Positions 30,783 to 40,729 of a stretch of 64,000 nt of DNA are shown here, one piece after another (within the stretch, counting starts at the first letter, position 1; each line of letters opens with the position of its first letter). The translations under genes and the position numbers were made by a program. The stretch is from a virus: the IMG/VR virus record IMGVR_UViG_3300010354_000050, positions 1 through 64,000 of that record; one strand, written 5' to 3'. Below the pieces are notes generated by a model. The model was given only the letters and a program-made list of their open reading frames with translations, was not told the origin of the DNA and made no database searches.

Positions 30783-30807
30783 CTTTTCCTTTCAACTGTG
30801 CTAAACT
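30779..30807 (+). promoter_or_regulatory. Sigma70-type promoter
   Basis: TTGACT (30779-30784), TAAACT (30802-30807), 17-bp spacer. Confidence 0.7.
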
Positions 30808-30833
30808 AATTAAGTAGTCAAATCTTTACGAAC

Positions 30834-31178
30834 ATGATTAATTTTCCAGAAGAAAAGTTGAAACAGTTTGCAGTAGCTTCAGTACAAGAAGCTGTTTCAA
30901 AAGTTCCATTACCAGAAGGGTATGTCATCAATGAATTCTTTTCAGAAGTTTATGTAGCCTTGAAGGCTTGGTTAAGATTTAGCCTAAGCCATAATTTCCC
31001 TATGCCTACAGAAGAAATTGGCAAAGATCACAATATGATCCCGCTTCTAGTAGAAAGCCTAAATGTATCATCAAAAAACATTGAACAAATTGTTAAAGGC
31101 TCCCTATTGAGAGCAGAAGCACAAAGTTGGCTAACTTACCTTATTACAGACCTACAGAGCAGACTACATAATGATTGA
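30834..31178 (+). CDS. Hypothetical protein, 114 aa
   Basis: ATG 30834; mostly helical, with LKAWLRFSLSHNF. It overlaps the next gene by eight bases, suggesting coupled translation. Not recognised. Confidence 0.65.
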   Translation: MINFPEEKLKQFAVASVQEAVSKVPLPEGYVINEFFSEVYVALKAWLRFSLSHNFPMPTEEIGKDHNMIPLLVESLNVSSKNIEQIVKGSLLRAEAQSWLTYLITDLQSRLHND

Positions 31179-31509
31179 GCAAATAAACCAAGCCATAGAA
31201 ACTAGGAAATCCGATGGTTGTGTAAAAACTGAATTTTTTCAGTTTGAGGGGGATGGTAAACAAGTAAAGCAGCTAAAATTACTATTCCCTATTTACAAAG
31301 ATGGTAGATTCTTTTATTTTTCTGCTGTAGTAACGGGGGAAATTTTCAAGGGAGAAATAAGTTTTACAAAAAACCTTCTACACTTCAAAACAGAAGAATA
31401 TACAGAAGGTAAGGCTGTAAACCCTAACTATGTCAATAGGGTTGACTTTCTCCCCCTGCTAAATGAAGTTAAGTTCAGTCCAGAAGAAATAAAGAGGTCT
31501 AAAATGTAA
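31171..31509 (+). CDS. Hypothetical protein, 112 aa
   Basis: Starts inside the previous gene and ends convergently, overlapping the minus-strand tail-hub gene by 11 bases. Beta-rich central part (LKLLFPIYKDGRFFYFSAVV). Not recognised. Confidence 0.65.
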   Translation: MIEQINQAIETRKSDGCVKTEFFQFEGDGKQVKQLKLLFPIYKDGRFFYFSAVVTGEIFKGEISFTKNLLHFKTEEYTEGKAVNPNYVNRVDFLPLLNEVKFSPEEIKRSKM

Positions 31510-32983
31510 GCAAAGGTAAGCTTTGGGGTAGTTCTGTATTGGCAGAAGTAGGAGTTACTACCAGTGACTCAGAAGCTTCTGCCTCATTTCCTTCTTCTTC
31601 TGGATTAATATTCCAGTACAAATTATTCCAAGCATCTAGATTAGTAAGACCTATGGCAACTTTTCTTACATCCTCCAGGGTCTTTTCATCCATTAGATTA
31701 ATATCTCCAATATAAGGTCTAAACCCATTCATACTAATAACAATAGTCCCCGTAGCATCTTGGGAATAGCTAACATTATCAACTATCCAATCCTCAATAA
31801 AAATCTTCTCACCCTCTTCTGTAGGACTTTTTAATGAGGGAATAGCTAAAATGTCTCTGGGTTTGATCCCTACCATATAAGGAGTCATGTAACATTCTAC
31901 ACTACATTCAGTAGTAACCCTTCTCGTCCTTTCCACAATAGCTTTGCGTTGGTCAGGGCTAAAAGTTGGCAAGCCTGGGTAAGTATAACCATTGTTTACA
32001 GGAATTTGGCTAAAGAAAGGATCATACTGATTGCCTGTTGTAGCTTGGCCTGGATTAGACGGCCCTGTTGTCCCTCCTGTAGTATTTCTAGAGTTAGAGC
32101 TATTGGCTTGTACAGGTTCATTAGGTTGTACTACCCTTTGGTTGTCTTGTTCGCTAGGAGTATTGGTTCTTGAAGAAGAAGATTCACCCCTAAACAAGGA
32201 AGTTTGAACGAGGTTTAAGGTCTGGGTTCTATTAAAAGTGGAAAAAGAACCTGGCCCCAAGATAAAGACTCTTCTTTGCCCTACTACTGCCCTAGCTTGC
32301 CTTAGGTTTAACTCTAATTGTTCATTTTCTTCTTCAGTTTGTAGAGTAAAAGGGTAATGCAACAATATTGAACCATCTATGACTGCATCACTAATAGAAA
32401 CCAACCCTCCATTTGCATTTACTACATCATTAAGGATAGTGTGGGGAGTACGAGAAAAATCATTTCTTTTAATTTTCATTCCTTTAGCATCTTCAGCAAA
32501 TTTCCCCTTAAATTCAAACTTAATATCCCTACAACCTTCTCCACATTTTGATTTAAGAAAATCAGGAAATTTGTCTAAAGTAACTTCACTTCCCATAGTA
32601 TAGGAAATTCTGTTATCTGTCCATGGGCCTTTTGGCAAACCTACAGCAACAACTTTAACAGAAGGCTCATCGCCTGTTGACAACCTTAGACCCACAAATT
32701 GATAAAAAGTTTCAAAAAAAGTTCCTAATTCATACCCTACCCTGACTTTAATAGCTTTATCTGCAAATTCTGTTTTCAGCTTAACAATAGCATCAACAGC
32801 ATAGGAATGGGGAGCAACTTCAAATTCTAGTTTTCCAGCCGCATGATCCATACCTAGTTCTATCCTGGGGTTAGCGGCAATAGGTTGAATTGGAAAACCT
32901 TCAGTTTCAAAAGCAGTAAGGTTGACATCATGCCATTGAATTTGAATGAAAGGTTGAATTAAGCGGCCTACAGAAAAAGACAT
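31499..32983 (-). CDS. Tail hub / late-control D-like protein (494 aa)
   Basis: Last gene of the minus-strand virion block, immediately downstream of the tape measure gene. The N-terminal half has the beta-rich layout of gpD/VgrG-like tail hubs (GKLEFEVAPHS..., DNRISYTMGS, KIKRNDFSRTPHTILNDVV, which resembles the pair of hub domains). Residues about 265-345 are a Ser/Asn/Thr-rich linker, and the C-terminal part returns to a beta domain with MTPYMVGIKPRDILAIPS. Probably closes the tail tip. The call rests on position and overall pattern. Confidence 0.6.
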   Translation of the reverse strand: MSFSVGRLIQPFIQIQWHDVNLTAFETEGFPIQPIAANPRIELGMDHAAGKLEFEVAPHSYAVDAIVKLKTEFADKAIKVRVGYELGTFFETFYQFVGLRLSTGDEPSVKVVAVGLPKGPWTDNRISYTMGSEVTLDKFPDFLKSKCGEGCRDIKFEFKGKFAEDAKGMKIKRNDFSRTPHTILNDVVNANGGLVSISDAVIDGSILLHYPFTLQTEEENEQLELNLRQARAVVGQRRVFILGPGSFSTFNRTQTLNLVQTSLFRGESSSSRTNTPSEQDNQRVVQPNEPVQANSSNSRNTTGGTTGPSNPGQATTGNQYDPFFSQIPVNNGYTYPGLPTFSPDQRKAIVERTRRVTTECSVECYMTPYMVGIKPRDILAIPSLKSPTEEGEKIFIEDWIVDNVSYSQDATGTIVISMNGFRPYIGDINLMDEKTLEDVRKVAIGLTNLDAWNNLYWNINPEEEGNEAEASESLVVTPTSANTELPQSLPLLTF

Positions 32984-33073
32984 TTTGGCTATTGGTTAGT
33001 TATTTACAGTTTGTTACTTGATTTTACCTTACCACTATGGTGCAATGACTGAAGAGTTATAGAAAAGGTCAAC

Positions 33074-33286
33074 ATGATTCCGAAGGTACACCCTCAGTAC
33101 GAATTTCCTAAAAGTGTAGATCTTGTAAGATTTGTAGACTTTGAAACTTCCCAACTATTTGAAGGTTATGTCTATAGATATTCTAAGGATGAACTTGAAT
33201 ATTGTTCAAGGCTACTAGAAAGATCAGAAATTTTTAATCTGATTCACGAAACCATGCAGAGAGATTGGCAAGACACAAAGGAATAG
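33074..33286 (+). CDS. Hypothetical protein on the opposite strand of the tail block (70 aa)
   Basis: Plus-strand ORF in the gap between two minus-strand virion genes. The sequence looks like a real protein (VDLVRFVDFETSQLFEGYVY, acidic, Tyr-rich). An AAAAGG precedes ATG 33074 but no clear promoter is visible. Not recognised. Confidence 0.5.
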   Translation: MIPKVHPQYEFPKSVDLVRFVDFETSQLFEGYVYRYSKDELEYCSRLLERSEIFNLIHETMQRDWQDTKE

Positions 33287-33353
33287 AATGGGTTTTCTAC
33301 TCCTTTTTCTGCTTAAGCTAAAGATTTAATCCTAAGTGATTTTTCACAAAACT

Positions 33354-36300
33354 TTAACCATAAACACCAGAATAATTAGCTGATTCAATAGCATTCATGA
33401 TGTGTGAAGCAATTTCTTCTGCTAGTTCCTTTCCTGACTTATTAGCACCGTTGACATTAATAGTGATCCCGGATACTGTTACAGAACCAGAACCTTGCAT
33501 ACCTGCTCTTACTGATGAACTTACCAAATTAGCAGCTTGGTTAGGCTTCATCATAATTTCACTAGAATTCCCTACTACTAGATCAGAACCATAGGGCATA
33601 TTAGCAAGTTCTCCACCAATAGCCCCCATAACTTCAGGCATTTCCATTCCTGCATAATTAGCCCTAATTACTCCTGCAAAAGGCGTAGGGTTAACAGCAC
33701 CTCTTCCGCCTGGATGAGCTTCAAAGTGCAAGTGTGGCCCTGTTGATCTGCCTGTATTACCTGATAATCCAAAAGGTACACTAGGGACTACTGAAGCGCC
33801 AGGTGGAAGTAAATATCTACTCAGGTGGGCAAAACGGTACATTACTCCGTCTGCCCCCATAACGTCCATAGTCATACCATAACCCTCCATCCATTCAGCC
33901 CTTAGGACTTGACCCGGAATGCCTAAGGCTAATTTAGTACCTATTGGCATACCATAGTCATTTCCTCGGTGAATTCTACCATCTCTCCACCCATAGGGAG
34001 AAGTCATTGGAAAGTTACCAATCCCTCCCCCAATCGGCCCCATAGCTTCTCCACCAAAACTAAAATTTGATGTAACTGTAGGAGTATTAACAACTTCTAC
34101 TCTTACTGCATTTACAACTTCTGTTCTAATTCCAGATTGAAGAATAGACCCAACAGCACTTGTCAAAGATGCAATGGCATTTAGTCTATTAGCATTGTCA
34201 GTTTTTAACTGAGAAACTTCATTCTTTACTTCATTATTTTTCTGCAAAATATTGTTCAAATATTGCAAAGCATTAGAATTTGTTGATGCAATGTGATTCA
34301 AAGGTGCAGTTAATACTGAAATATCCCCATTGCCATTAGCAGCAGCTTTAGTAGGGATGATAAGTTCAGAACTATTGGCAATTACAAGGTTTGAACCAGG
34401 TGGCTTATTTGCAAGTTCAGATTCAATAGCCTTAGGGAGAGGCATAAAGTTGTCTGTACCAAAAGATCCCTTATATTGGGGCACTGCTTCTTGGGACTCC
34501 ATAAGCTTAACAATATTTTCTCTATCTGTACGTAAGAACCTTAGCCTAGCCTGGTCTTCAGGATTAAGACGATTCCTTCTACTTGACAGACTACCAATTT
34601 CATTATCTACCCTTTGAAGATCATTTTCAAGTGAACCTGTTTTATGTAGCCCAAACCTACTAGCTAATGGGCCTAAGGCATCAATAATACCGTTTTTTAT
34701 TGCATTCCCAAATTTTGAAAAAGCTTCTGAAATATAAGTCAAAACATTGTTAGAAAACTCTTGGATTGAATTCCAAACTTCTATTTGTTTTTCTCTGCTA
34801 GTAAAAAATTCTTTTAAGAAATTAATTGCTGAACCAATAGCATGGCCAATGCCCATTATTAGTTCTACAATAACCCTTACAAGAAAACCTATGAGCCAGC
34901 CAACACTGTACAATATTCCTTGGATTATTAAACTTAATAAGTCAAAAATTGCCTTAGTAATTGTGCCTATGTTCTGACCTGCAAAGGCTCCAATAGCATA
35001 ACCAATTATGGTTCCAAGAATAGCTCCTAGGGCTACTCCTAAGGGATTAAGTGATGCAGAACCAACAGCCGCTCCTGCCTTCATACCTATAATAGAACCA
35101 GCAGCCCCTCCAGCAGAAGCACCAGCCGCTTGCCCCACAGGTTGCCCTTCCTTCAGGCGATTTCCAAAGTCAGAAATGGCAAATAAACCTGCTAAAATGG
35201 CACCTGGTTTTAGCAATTTGTCTACTTTGGTCTTTGCAGCACTCGTCTTCAATAGATCGTCCATAGTTTTCTTGATTTCATCAGCAATTTCTGTTGCTGC
35301 ATCTCGTGTCTGTTGTGCAGTTGCTTTAGGATTTTGTGCCATCCAGTTTGCCATTCTTCTATTACCTACATTAGTTGCTGCTTGTTTTGGATCTGTAGCC
35401 GGATTAGCAAGTTCATCAGACAACTCCCTAAACAAAGAATCAGGAGCTAACTTAGAAAAGAAAGTCCCTAACCCAAACATTCCTAGTATTTTAGCTCCTA
35501 GACCACTAAACAGTTGCGGTATAACACCAATAAGCATTACAGAAAGGCCAGATAAAATAGCTGGCAGAAGTATGGTAAAGAAACCAAACATTGCACTTTC
35601 TACAGGAAAAGTTTTAACAACTTCCATGAAACCCCAAGAAAGAAACTTAATGAAAGCCTTAATCAAATCAACTATAGCCTGTTTTCCACCTTGCTCCACA
35701 AAACCTGTAACAAAGCCTTCAGCTAACGCACTTTTGGTTGTTTCTGAAACAAAGGCATTAAATATGTTGAAGAGTTCTACAAAGAATATAGCTAATAGTT
35801 CACTAAACAATTTGCCATGTTGCCTAGCTAAGTCAGAACTTAAGTAAGTAGAAATTTGCTCCCTTAGTTTAGTACCTAGTTGATCAGGAGTTACAGAAAA
35901 GTCTTCTAACATACTCCCTGTGTCTAAAAACTCTTCATAGGAAATAACCCCTCCCATTGCCAGAGCATTGTTGATAGTTGACATAGTAGCCCTCAATGAA
36001 AGGGTTTTCATTAAATTTTCTTTTAAGTTCTCATCAGTTATCTTTTCTAACTCCTCTACAAACCAGTTATTATAGGTTTCAAAAGTTCTTTGGAGGGACA
36101 TGGTTGATTCTCTCAACTGCATAAGCCTAGTGCCAAGTAGTTGAAAAGGATCAAACAACATAGCCATTGAATCAGTAATTGGAAATAATACTTGACTAAT
36201 ATTGAAGAAAATATCTCTAACGTATTCAAAGACAGATAGGTTTTCTAAAGCTGCATCAGCAACATCTTCAACAGCTTTGCCAGAATCATCAATAGCCCTA

Positions 36301-37661
36301 CCAAAGGCATCATAGGCTACTGCTTGGATGCTTAAAGCCCTTCCTAGCCCTAAAAGACCTACTTCAGGATCAAATAAAGAAGTATTGAGTCTTTCTAAAA
36401 TACCTGAAAAAGTACGCATATACCTTCTTACAAGTTCAGGAGTAATGACCTCTTCAAAGGCATTCATGATAGCTTCAAGCCTTGCTGCTGTATTTGCCGA
36501 CTCTTTATTGATTTTTTCAACATTTCTTTGTAGAGTCCCCCTGATCATAGGTTCTCTAAAAATAGCAGCATACCTTTCAAACATCCCTAAAGAAACTTGT
36601 TCTTCAGAAATCATCCTTTCTGCTAGAATAGGAAGGCCATATGGCCCTTGTTTAGCCCCTAGCCCCGCCAAAGTAGTTAATTTAGTAAATTCACCAATGA
36701 TCTCTGTTGCAGCATCCGGCAATAGTTTGTCTTTAGGTTGATTTTCGTCAAAACTTCTTTTATTTTCTTCAGCTAATCTTTTAGCTAATTCAACTGAATT
36801 TTTTTCATCTTTAGCAATAGTCATGTAGATCCCGTCGGCAATTTGCTTGGAGATCTGCACATACTCATTAGTAGAACCTGGTAGGCTTCCTGCAAGTTGA
36901 GCCAGGTAACGGTTAGTTTCCTTAGTTTGTAATTCTGCTGCCCGGAAAGACTTGAAAATAGGGTTACTTGAAGTATTTGAAATAGAAAAAAGACCTCCAG
37001 CAGTTTTCACATCAGACATTTCATCTTCAATTCTTTCCTTAAAGCCTGAAACAAAATAGTTCAAAGGCGTAGAAATCAGACCCATGAACATTTGAAAAGC
37101 TGCCATGAGGGCATTAGTAACTGCTTGAGTTATACTTTGTTGAAGGGCAAAACCAAAAGCCTCAGCAGGACTAAAATAGCCCCCAATACCAGCATTCCAG
37201 TCGATCCCACCTCCACCACCTCCACCACCTCTACCTCTATTGCTTCTCCCACCCCCTGAAAAATTAAAACCAGGTGGCGACATACCTGTACTGCCTGGAG
37301 GGGGATTTCTATTACTCCCTCCCCCACCTCCCCCTGTTGGATTACCAAAGGGATTCCACCCTTGTCTTCTGCCCCCACTTGAACCCATATTGGGAACATT
37401 ATTAGCACTGTTCATTGAACTAGCAAACTGCCCTGCCCTACTAGCCGCATTGCTAAGTATTCTATTAAGACCCTTAAAATTAGAGGTTAAATTCCTAACC
37501 CCTTGAGCAATATTCCTGACAGAATCATTAATATTGTCAAACCTGCCCCCTATCCCTGAAGCTATGTTATTTAACCTTTGAAAACTAGCCCTTATACGGT
37601 TAATTGGAGCGCTAACTCTTTCTGTTATTCTAGCGACAATATCTATAATTTGCTGTGTCAT
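33354..37661 (-). CDS. Tape measure protein with M23 peptidase domain (1435 aa)
   Basis: The longest gene of the window. A helical N-terminus is followed by a Gly/Pro/Asn-rich segment (about residues 85-155) and a long helical rod. Hydrophobic blocks lie around residues 640-700 and 860-960, including a glycine-zipper-like stretch (AGASAGGAAGSIIGMKAG). Residues about 1210-1325 are an intact LytM/M23 domain: HRGNDYG supplies H-x-x-x-D and GPHLHFE supplies H-x-H. Such tape measures set tail length and help pierce the cell wall; at about 0.15 nm per residue the tail would be near 200 nm (family rule, not measured). Confidence 0.88.
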   Translation of the reverse strand: MTQQIIDIVARITERVSAPINRIRASFQRLNNIASGIGGRFDNINDSVRNIAQGVRNLTSNFKGLNRILSNAASRAGQFASSMNSANNVPNMGSSGGRRQGWNPFGNPTGGGGGGSNRNPPPGSTGMSPPGFNFSGGGRSNRGRGGGGGGGGIDWNAGIGGYFSPAEAFGFALQQSITQAVTNALMAAFQMFMGLISTPLNYFVSGFKERIEDEMSDVKTAGGLFSISNTSSNPIFKSFRAAELQTKETNRYLAQLAGSLPGSTNEYVQISKQIADGIYMTIAKDEKNSVELAKRLAEENKRSFDENQPKDKLLPDAATEIIGEFTKLTTLAGLGAKQGPYGLPILAERMISEEQVSLGMFERYAAIFREPMIRGTLQRNVEKINKESANTAARLEAIMNAFEEVITPELVRRYMRTFSGILERLNTSLFDPEVGLLGLGRALSIQAVAYDAFGRAIDDSGKAVEDVADAALENLSVFEYVRDIFFNISQVLFPITDSMAMLFDPFQLLGTRLMQLRESTMSLQRTFETYNNWFVEELEKITDENLKENLMKTLSLRATMSTINNALAMGGVISYEEFLDTGSMLEDFSVTPDQLGTKLREQISTYLSSDLARQHGKLFSELLAIFFVELFNIFNAFVSETTKSALAEGFVTGFVEQGGKQAIVDLIKAFIKFLSWGFMEVVKTFPVESAMFGFFTILLPAILSGLSVMLIGVIPQLFSGLGAKILGMFGLGTFFSKLAPDSLFRELSDELANPATDPKQAATNVGNRRMANWMAQNPKATAQQTRDAATEIADEIKKTMDDLLKTSAAKTKVDKLLKPGAILAGLFAISDFGNRLKEGQPVGQAAGASAGGAAGSIIGMKAGAAVGSASLNPLGVALGAILGTIIGYAIGAFAGQNIGTITKAIFDLLSLIIQGILYSVGWLIGFLVRVIVELIMGIGHAIGSAINFLKEFFTSREKQIEVWNSIQEFSNNVLTYISEAFSKFGNAIKNGIIDALGPLASRFGLHKTGSLENDLQRVDNEIGSLSSRRNRLNPEDQARLRFLRTDRENIVKLMESQEAVPQYKGSFGTDNFMPLPKAIESELANKPPGSNLVIANSSELIIPTKAAANGNGDISVLTAPLNHIASTNSNALQYLNNILQKNNEVKNEVSQLKTDNANRLNAIASLTSAVGSILQSGIRTEVVNAVRVEVVNTPTVTSNFSFGGEAMGPIGGGIGNFPMTSPYGWRDGRIHRGNDYGMPIGTKLALGIPGQVLRAEWMEGYGMTMDVMGADGVMYRFAHLSRYLLPPGASVVPSVPFGLSGNTGRSTGPHLHFEAHPGGRGAVNPTPFAGVIRANYAGMEMPEVMGAIGGELANMPYGSDLVVGNSSEIMMKPNQAANLVSSSVRAGMQGSGSVTVSGITINVNGANKSGKELAEEIASHIMNAIESANYSGVYG

Positions 37662-37724
37662 TTTTTTAACTATTTAAGGAATACAAGAATTAATTTTACT
37701 AAATTATCTACGTTAATTTGTTTG

Positions 37725-39533
37725 TTATTGGTTGGGTTGAGGAAGGGGAGATGGGGTTACAACATCCCCTCCAACTACTAGATCCGTTGGCCTTGCACTA
37801 CCAAGGGGAGTAGTAGATTGCTGTGAAACATTTGAACCTGTACCTGCACCTTCTCCATTTCTATTCCCATTTCTATTCCCATTTCCGTTTCTATTTTCCC
37901 TACTACTGCTTGGGTTTGTACTTCTTGGAGTTTGTTCTGATTCTTTAGGAATAAGAGCTTGTTCAGCAGTTGCGGATAGTGTACCAGACATTGCTTTAGA
38001 AGCTAAATCCCTGCCTGTGTTAACCTGAAATTCTGGAACTTGTTGTAATTCGACATCTACAGTAGCCCTAGTAGCAAAACCTCTTGTGTCCCTCATAACT
38101 TCCTTTACATTAACGCTAGTAATGATAAAAGTCCCATAGTTTTTTCCACCTGCAAACAACTTCCAACAATAAGGAGCAACATACCCTACTGTTTTGTTCA
38201 TTACCATGTTCATGCAAGTTTCTAATGCTAAAATGTTAGCTTCTACGGTCTTCCTATCTGAAAAACCTTCTAGCATGACTTCCCCTAACGTTAATGTCCT
38301 TAAACCAGTATTCCCATATACAACGTAGGGAGTATTGGAACCAAAGGTATTTACTGTAGATGCTTTACCTGCTTTTTTCCAGCTTACATCTTTAGGTGAA
38401 GTTATAAAATACCAAGATTTGGGAATTAGTTCATCTGTATTATTTGTTTGAATTTCAATAGCATTTTCTGAAAAAGCTTGCCCAAAAGTAGCAGAACCAG
38501 ATGTGTCAAAGCCAATAGATCTTTCTGAAATTGTTCTAGCCAACTCCCTGTCAGAATTAACTCCTGGAAAAACTTCAGAAATGCTAGTTGACAAAGAACT
38601 GTTTGCCCCATTTCCAAAGACAAAATCTTCTACACCTACTTGTGCTGATTCTGTTTGTTCTCTTAAGAAAAAAGATTTTTCACCCAAGTTATAAAAATAA
38701 GAGTAAGAATTAGCTGCCGAAAGCCCCAAAGTTCCTAAATTACGTACTGCATCTGGCCCTTCTCCCCTAGTAGTATTAATATCAAGGGAATAAGTAGGAA
38801 AAACTTCAATGGTGTTTTGAGCAGTCTGGTCTACAATTTCATTTTCTACTTCATCAAACTGCCCTAAGTACCTTTCTATTTGCAAACCTGTCAAATAACC
38901 CACTAAAGGAGAAAACCCCCCTAAGCCCACATTTTGCAAAGTCCTGTTTGTAAATCCTGTAACAGCATCCAAAGCAGCAGCTAGGGCAAGTTGACCTAGG
39001 GGAGTAGGGATACTGGTTCCTAAGAAATTGCCACCTCCTGTTTGAGCATCAACTGGAATTTCTACAGGCAATTCACTAATTAATTCAGAAGGGTTAGAAA
39101 GTTTTTCAATGGCTTCAGCAGCTTGGGGTACTGTCTGATCAGCCCTTAGCAAAAAGAAAACAATATCTTGACTTTCGGAATAGGGTTGATCTCCTGCTGC
39201 TTTGGAACCTGAATATTCCGTATGAAGGGGTTTAGGCTTACTACCATAAATAGGTGTTACAGGAATAGAAGGGGGTTCATAGGGTTCAGGGAGTGGGCCT
39301 AGGACAACAGAACCTAGGGCATTTTGCAAAACCCCACCTAGGAAATTGTTACCTATAGTAGGGATTAGGCCACTTACACCCAGACTTATTGCTGTAGCAG
39401 AAAAGTCATCTTTGGCAATTTGCTGTAAGGAATTGCCAATTTGTTGAGAAGCCACTGTAGATAGTCTATTGGCACTGGTTGATATAATCTGTTGAAATTG
39501 CCTATTAGGTAGGCCAGAAAGAAAATTTGGCAT
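37725..39533 (-). CDS. Tail tube / baseplate-type protein (602 aa)
   Basis: Precedes the tape measure gene in transcription order. The C-terminal 160 residues before the tail (PKDVSWKKAGKASTVNTFGS, then YVVYGNTGLRTLTLGEVMLE and VGYVAPYCWKLFAGGKNYGT) resemble the contractile-injection-system tube or LysM-linker proteins that join tail tube and baseplate. The last 80 residues are low complexity (NRNGNGNRNGNRNGEG). The N-terminal half is unique. Family assignment by pattern only. Confidence 0.55.
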   Translation of the reverse strand: MPNFLSGLPNRQFQQIISTSANRLSTVASQQIGNSLQQIAKDDFSATAISLGVSGLIPTIGNNFLGGVLQNALGSVVLGPLPEPYEPPSIPVTPIYGSKPKPLHTEYSGSKAAGDQPYSESQDIVFFLLRADQTVPQAAEAIEKLSNPSELISELPVEIPVDAQTGGGNFLGTSIPTPLGQLALAAALDAVTGFTNRTLQNVGLGGFSPLVGYLTGLQIERYLGQFDEVENEIVDQTAQNTIEVFPTYSLDINTTRGEGPDAVRNLGTLGLSAANSYSYFYNLGEKSFFLREQTESAQVGVEDFVFGNGANSSLSTSISEVFPGVNSDRELARTISERSIGFDTSGSATFGQAFSENAIEIQTNNTDELIPKSWYFITSPKDVSWKKAGKASTVNTFGSNTPYVVYGNTGLRTLTLGEVMLEGFSDRKTVEANILALETCMNMVMNKTVGYVAPYCWKLFAGGKNYGTFIITSVNVKEVMRDTRGFATRATVDVELQQVPEFQVNTGRDLASKAMSGTLSATAEQALIPKESEQTPRSTNPSSSRENRNGNGNRNGNRNGEGAGTGSNVSQQSTTPLGSARPTDLVVGGDVVTPSPLPQPNQ

Positions 39534-39542
39534 TTTATGACA

Positions 39543-39581
39543 GAAAAAAAAAGAACTTTAGTATCACTTCTAAAGTTCTTT
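39543..39581 (-). terminator. Rho-independent terminator on the minus strand
   Basis: AAAGAACTTTAG/CTAAAGTTCTTT stem with an 8-nt loop; on the minus strand it runs into nine T. It separates the tagged accessory virion genes from the tail genes. Confidence 0.8.
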
Positions 39582-39640
39582 TTACCTCTTGGTTATTTAT
39601 TATTTGTTGTTAAGTATAAACTTAACGCTGAAAGTGTTAT

Positions 39641-40600
39641 TTATGCAGAAGCTTCATTTGTATTTCCAGAAATTCTACTATCTGCTGAAGCGGGTCTAGG
39701 TTCTGCTGGTACAGGAGCAGGTGCAGGTGGTAGTGTAGTTGACCCTGAACTACTAGAGCCATTACTGCTAGGGGAACTAGATGGAGATCTAGTTGTTCTC
39801 CATCCTACAGGTAAACTCTGTTGGTTAGGGTCATTTCTTGCTGCTTCATTAATTTCCTGTGTCCTGTCATTTTCAGGTCTTTGGGAAATAGGTTCACCAG
39901 AAATGCAATTCTGACCTTTAGCAATACCATAGATAGAACCATCAGGTCTTTGGCAAAGTTGTGAGTCAGCATCAGATTGGCCCCTATTAGCATTTACTAG
40001 GGCATTTTCAATAACTCTTTGGGCAACATCCCTAGTAATACTTCTAAGTCTTTCTCGTCTTGCTGCTTCAGTTGCTTCCCTTTGTTGCCTCAACCTTTCC
40101 TCAGCTTCTCTCCTTTCTCTTTCTCTTCTTTCTGCTTCCTCTCTCTCCCTTTGAAGCCTTGCTTCTCTCTGTGCCGCTGTTTCTGTAGGTTGCTGCTGTT
40201 GTTGTCTAGGTTGATTACCCCTTCCACCACTTGAAGTAGAACTTCTACCACTTGGAGTAGAACTTCTACCACTTGGAGTAGAACTTCTACCACTTGGAGT
40301 AGAACTCCTGCTGCTACCGTTACCAGAAGAAGAAGAAGCAGGTGAAGAAGAGCCAGCAGGGTATACTAAGTTAGTTCTCCTTCCCGGTACAGGACTTGGT
40401 ACCCTCCTTACACCACTATTGCCAGGAGAATTGGTTCTAAGATTATTAAGGTTTACATTATTCTGTAACCAACGATTTGCTGCCCTTGCCCAATTACCTA
40501 AATTATAACTTTCAGAATCTTCACCATTAACTGAATATCTTAAGAGGGCTTTTTCCCTAAACTCTAACAAATTATCTTCTTCAAATTTTCCCAAACTCAT
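39641..40600 (-). CDS. Tagged virion-block protein with coiled coil and LCQRPDG module (319 aa)
   Basis: N-terminal tag MSLGKFEEDNLLEFREKALL, shared with the three upstream genes. A Ser/Pro-rich tract includes four copies of a 7-residue TPSGRSS-type repeat. It is followed by a highly charged Arg/Glu coiled coil (about residues 140-200). Then comes a LCQRPDGSIYGI...C module shared with the two zinc peptidases, and an acidic/Ser-rich tail. No catalytic motif. It looks like a scaffold or linker derivative of the same protein family. Confidence 0.65.
   Translation of the reverse strand: MSLGKFEEDNLLEFREKALLRYSVNGEDSESYNLGNWARAANRWLQNNVNLNNLRTNSPGNSGVRRVPSPVPGRRTNLVYPAGSSSPASSSSGNGSSRSSTPSGRSSTPSGRSSTPSGRSSTSSGGRGNQPRQQQQQPTETAAQREARLQREREEAERRERERREAEERLRQQREATEAARRERLRSITRDVAQRVIENALVNANRGQSDADSQLCQRPDGSIYGIAKGQNCISGEPISQRPENDRTQEINEAARNDPNQQSLPVGWRTTRSPSSSPSSNGSSSSGSTTLPPAPAPVPAEPRPASADSRISGNTNEASA
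40223..40307 (-). repeat. Four tandem 21-bp repeats inside the tagged gene
   Basis: Unit ACCACTTGGAGTAGAACTTCT (plus-strand reading, 21 bp, with one G/A change in the first copy), encoding a Ser/Pro/Gly/Arg heptapeptide. In frame, so copy number could change protein length without loss of function. Confidence 0.85.
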
Positions 40601-40729
40601 TTATTTAACCCCTAATCATGATACTATAAACCTTGAACTTTGCCATTGATGGCTCATTAGCTTAGTACTACATTTTATACTACCTAGGGCAAGTCTTACC
40701 CCCTTGTAGCAGCCTGTCCTACTATTTTT

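Noticed and set aside
35008-35847. 279-aa plus-strand ORF opposite the tape measure gene
   Set aside because: Pro/Ala/Ser-rich shadow of the helical minus-strand gene, without ribosome-binding site; the minus-strand gene has clear domains.
39537-39914. 125-aa plus-strand ORF with a hydrophobic start
   Set aside because: Most of it is antisense to the tagged gene at 39641-40600 and its beginning covers a minus-strand terminator; composition is that of a shadow.
40223-40307. CRISPR-like array
   Set aside because: Units are contiguous 21-mers in a coding frame with no spacers.
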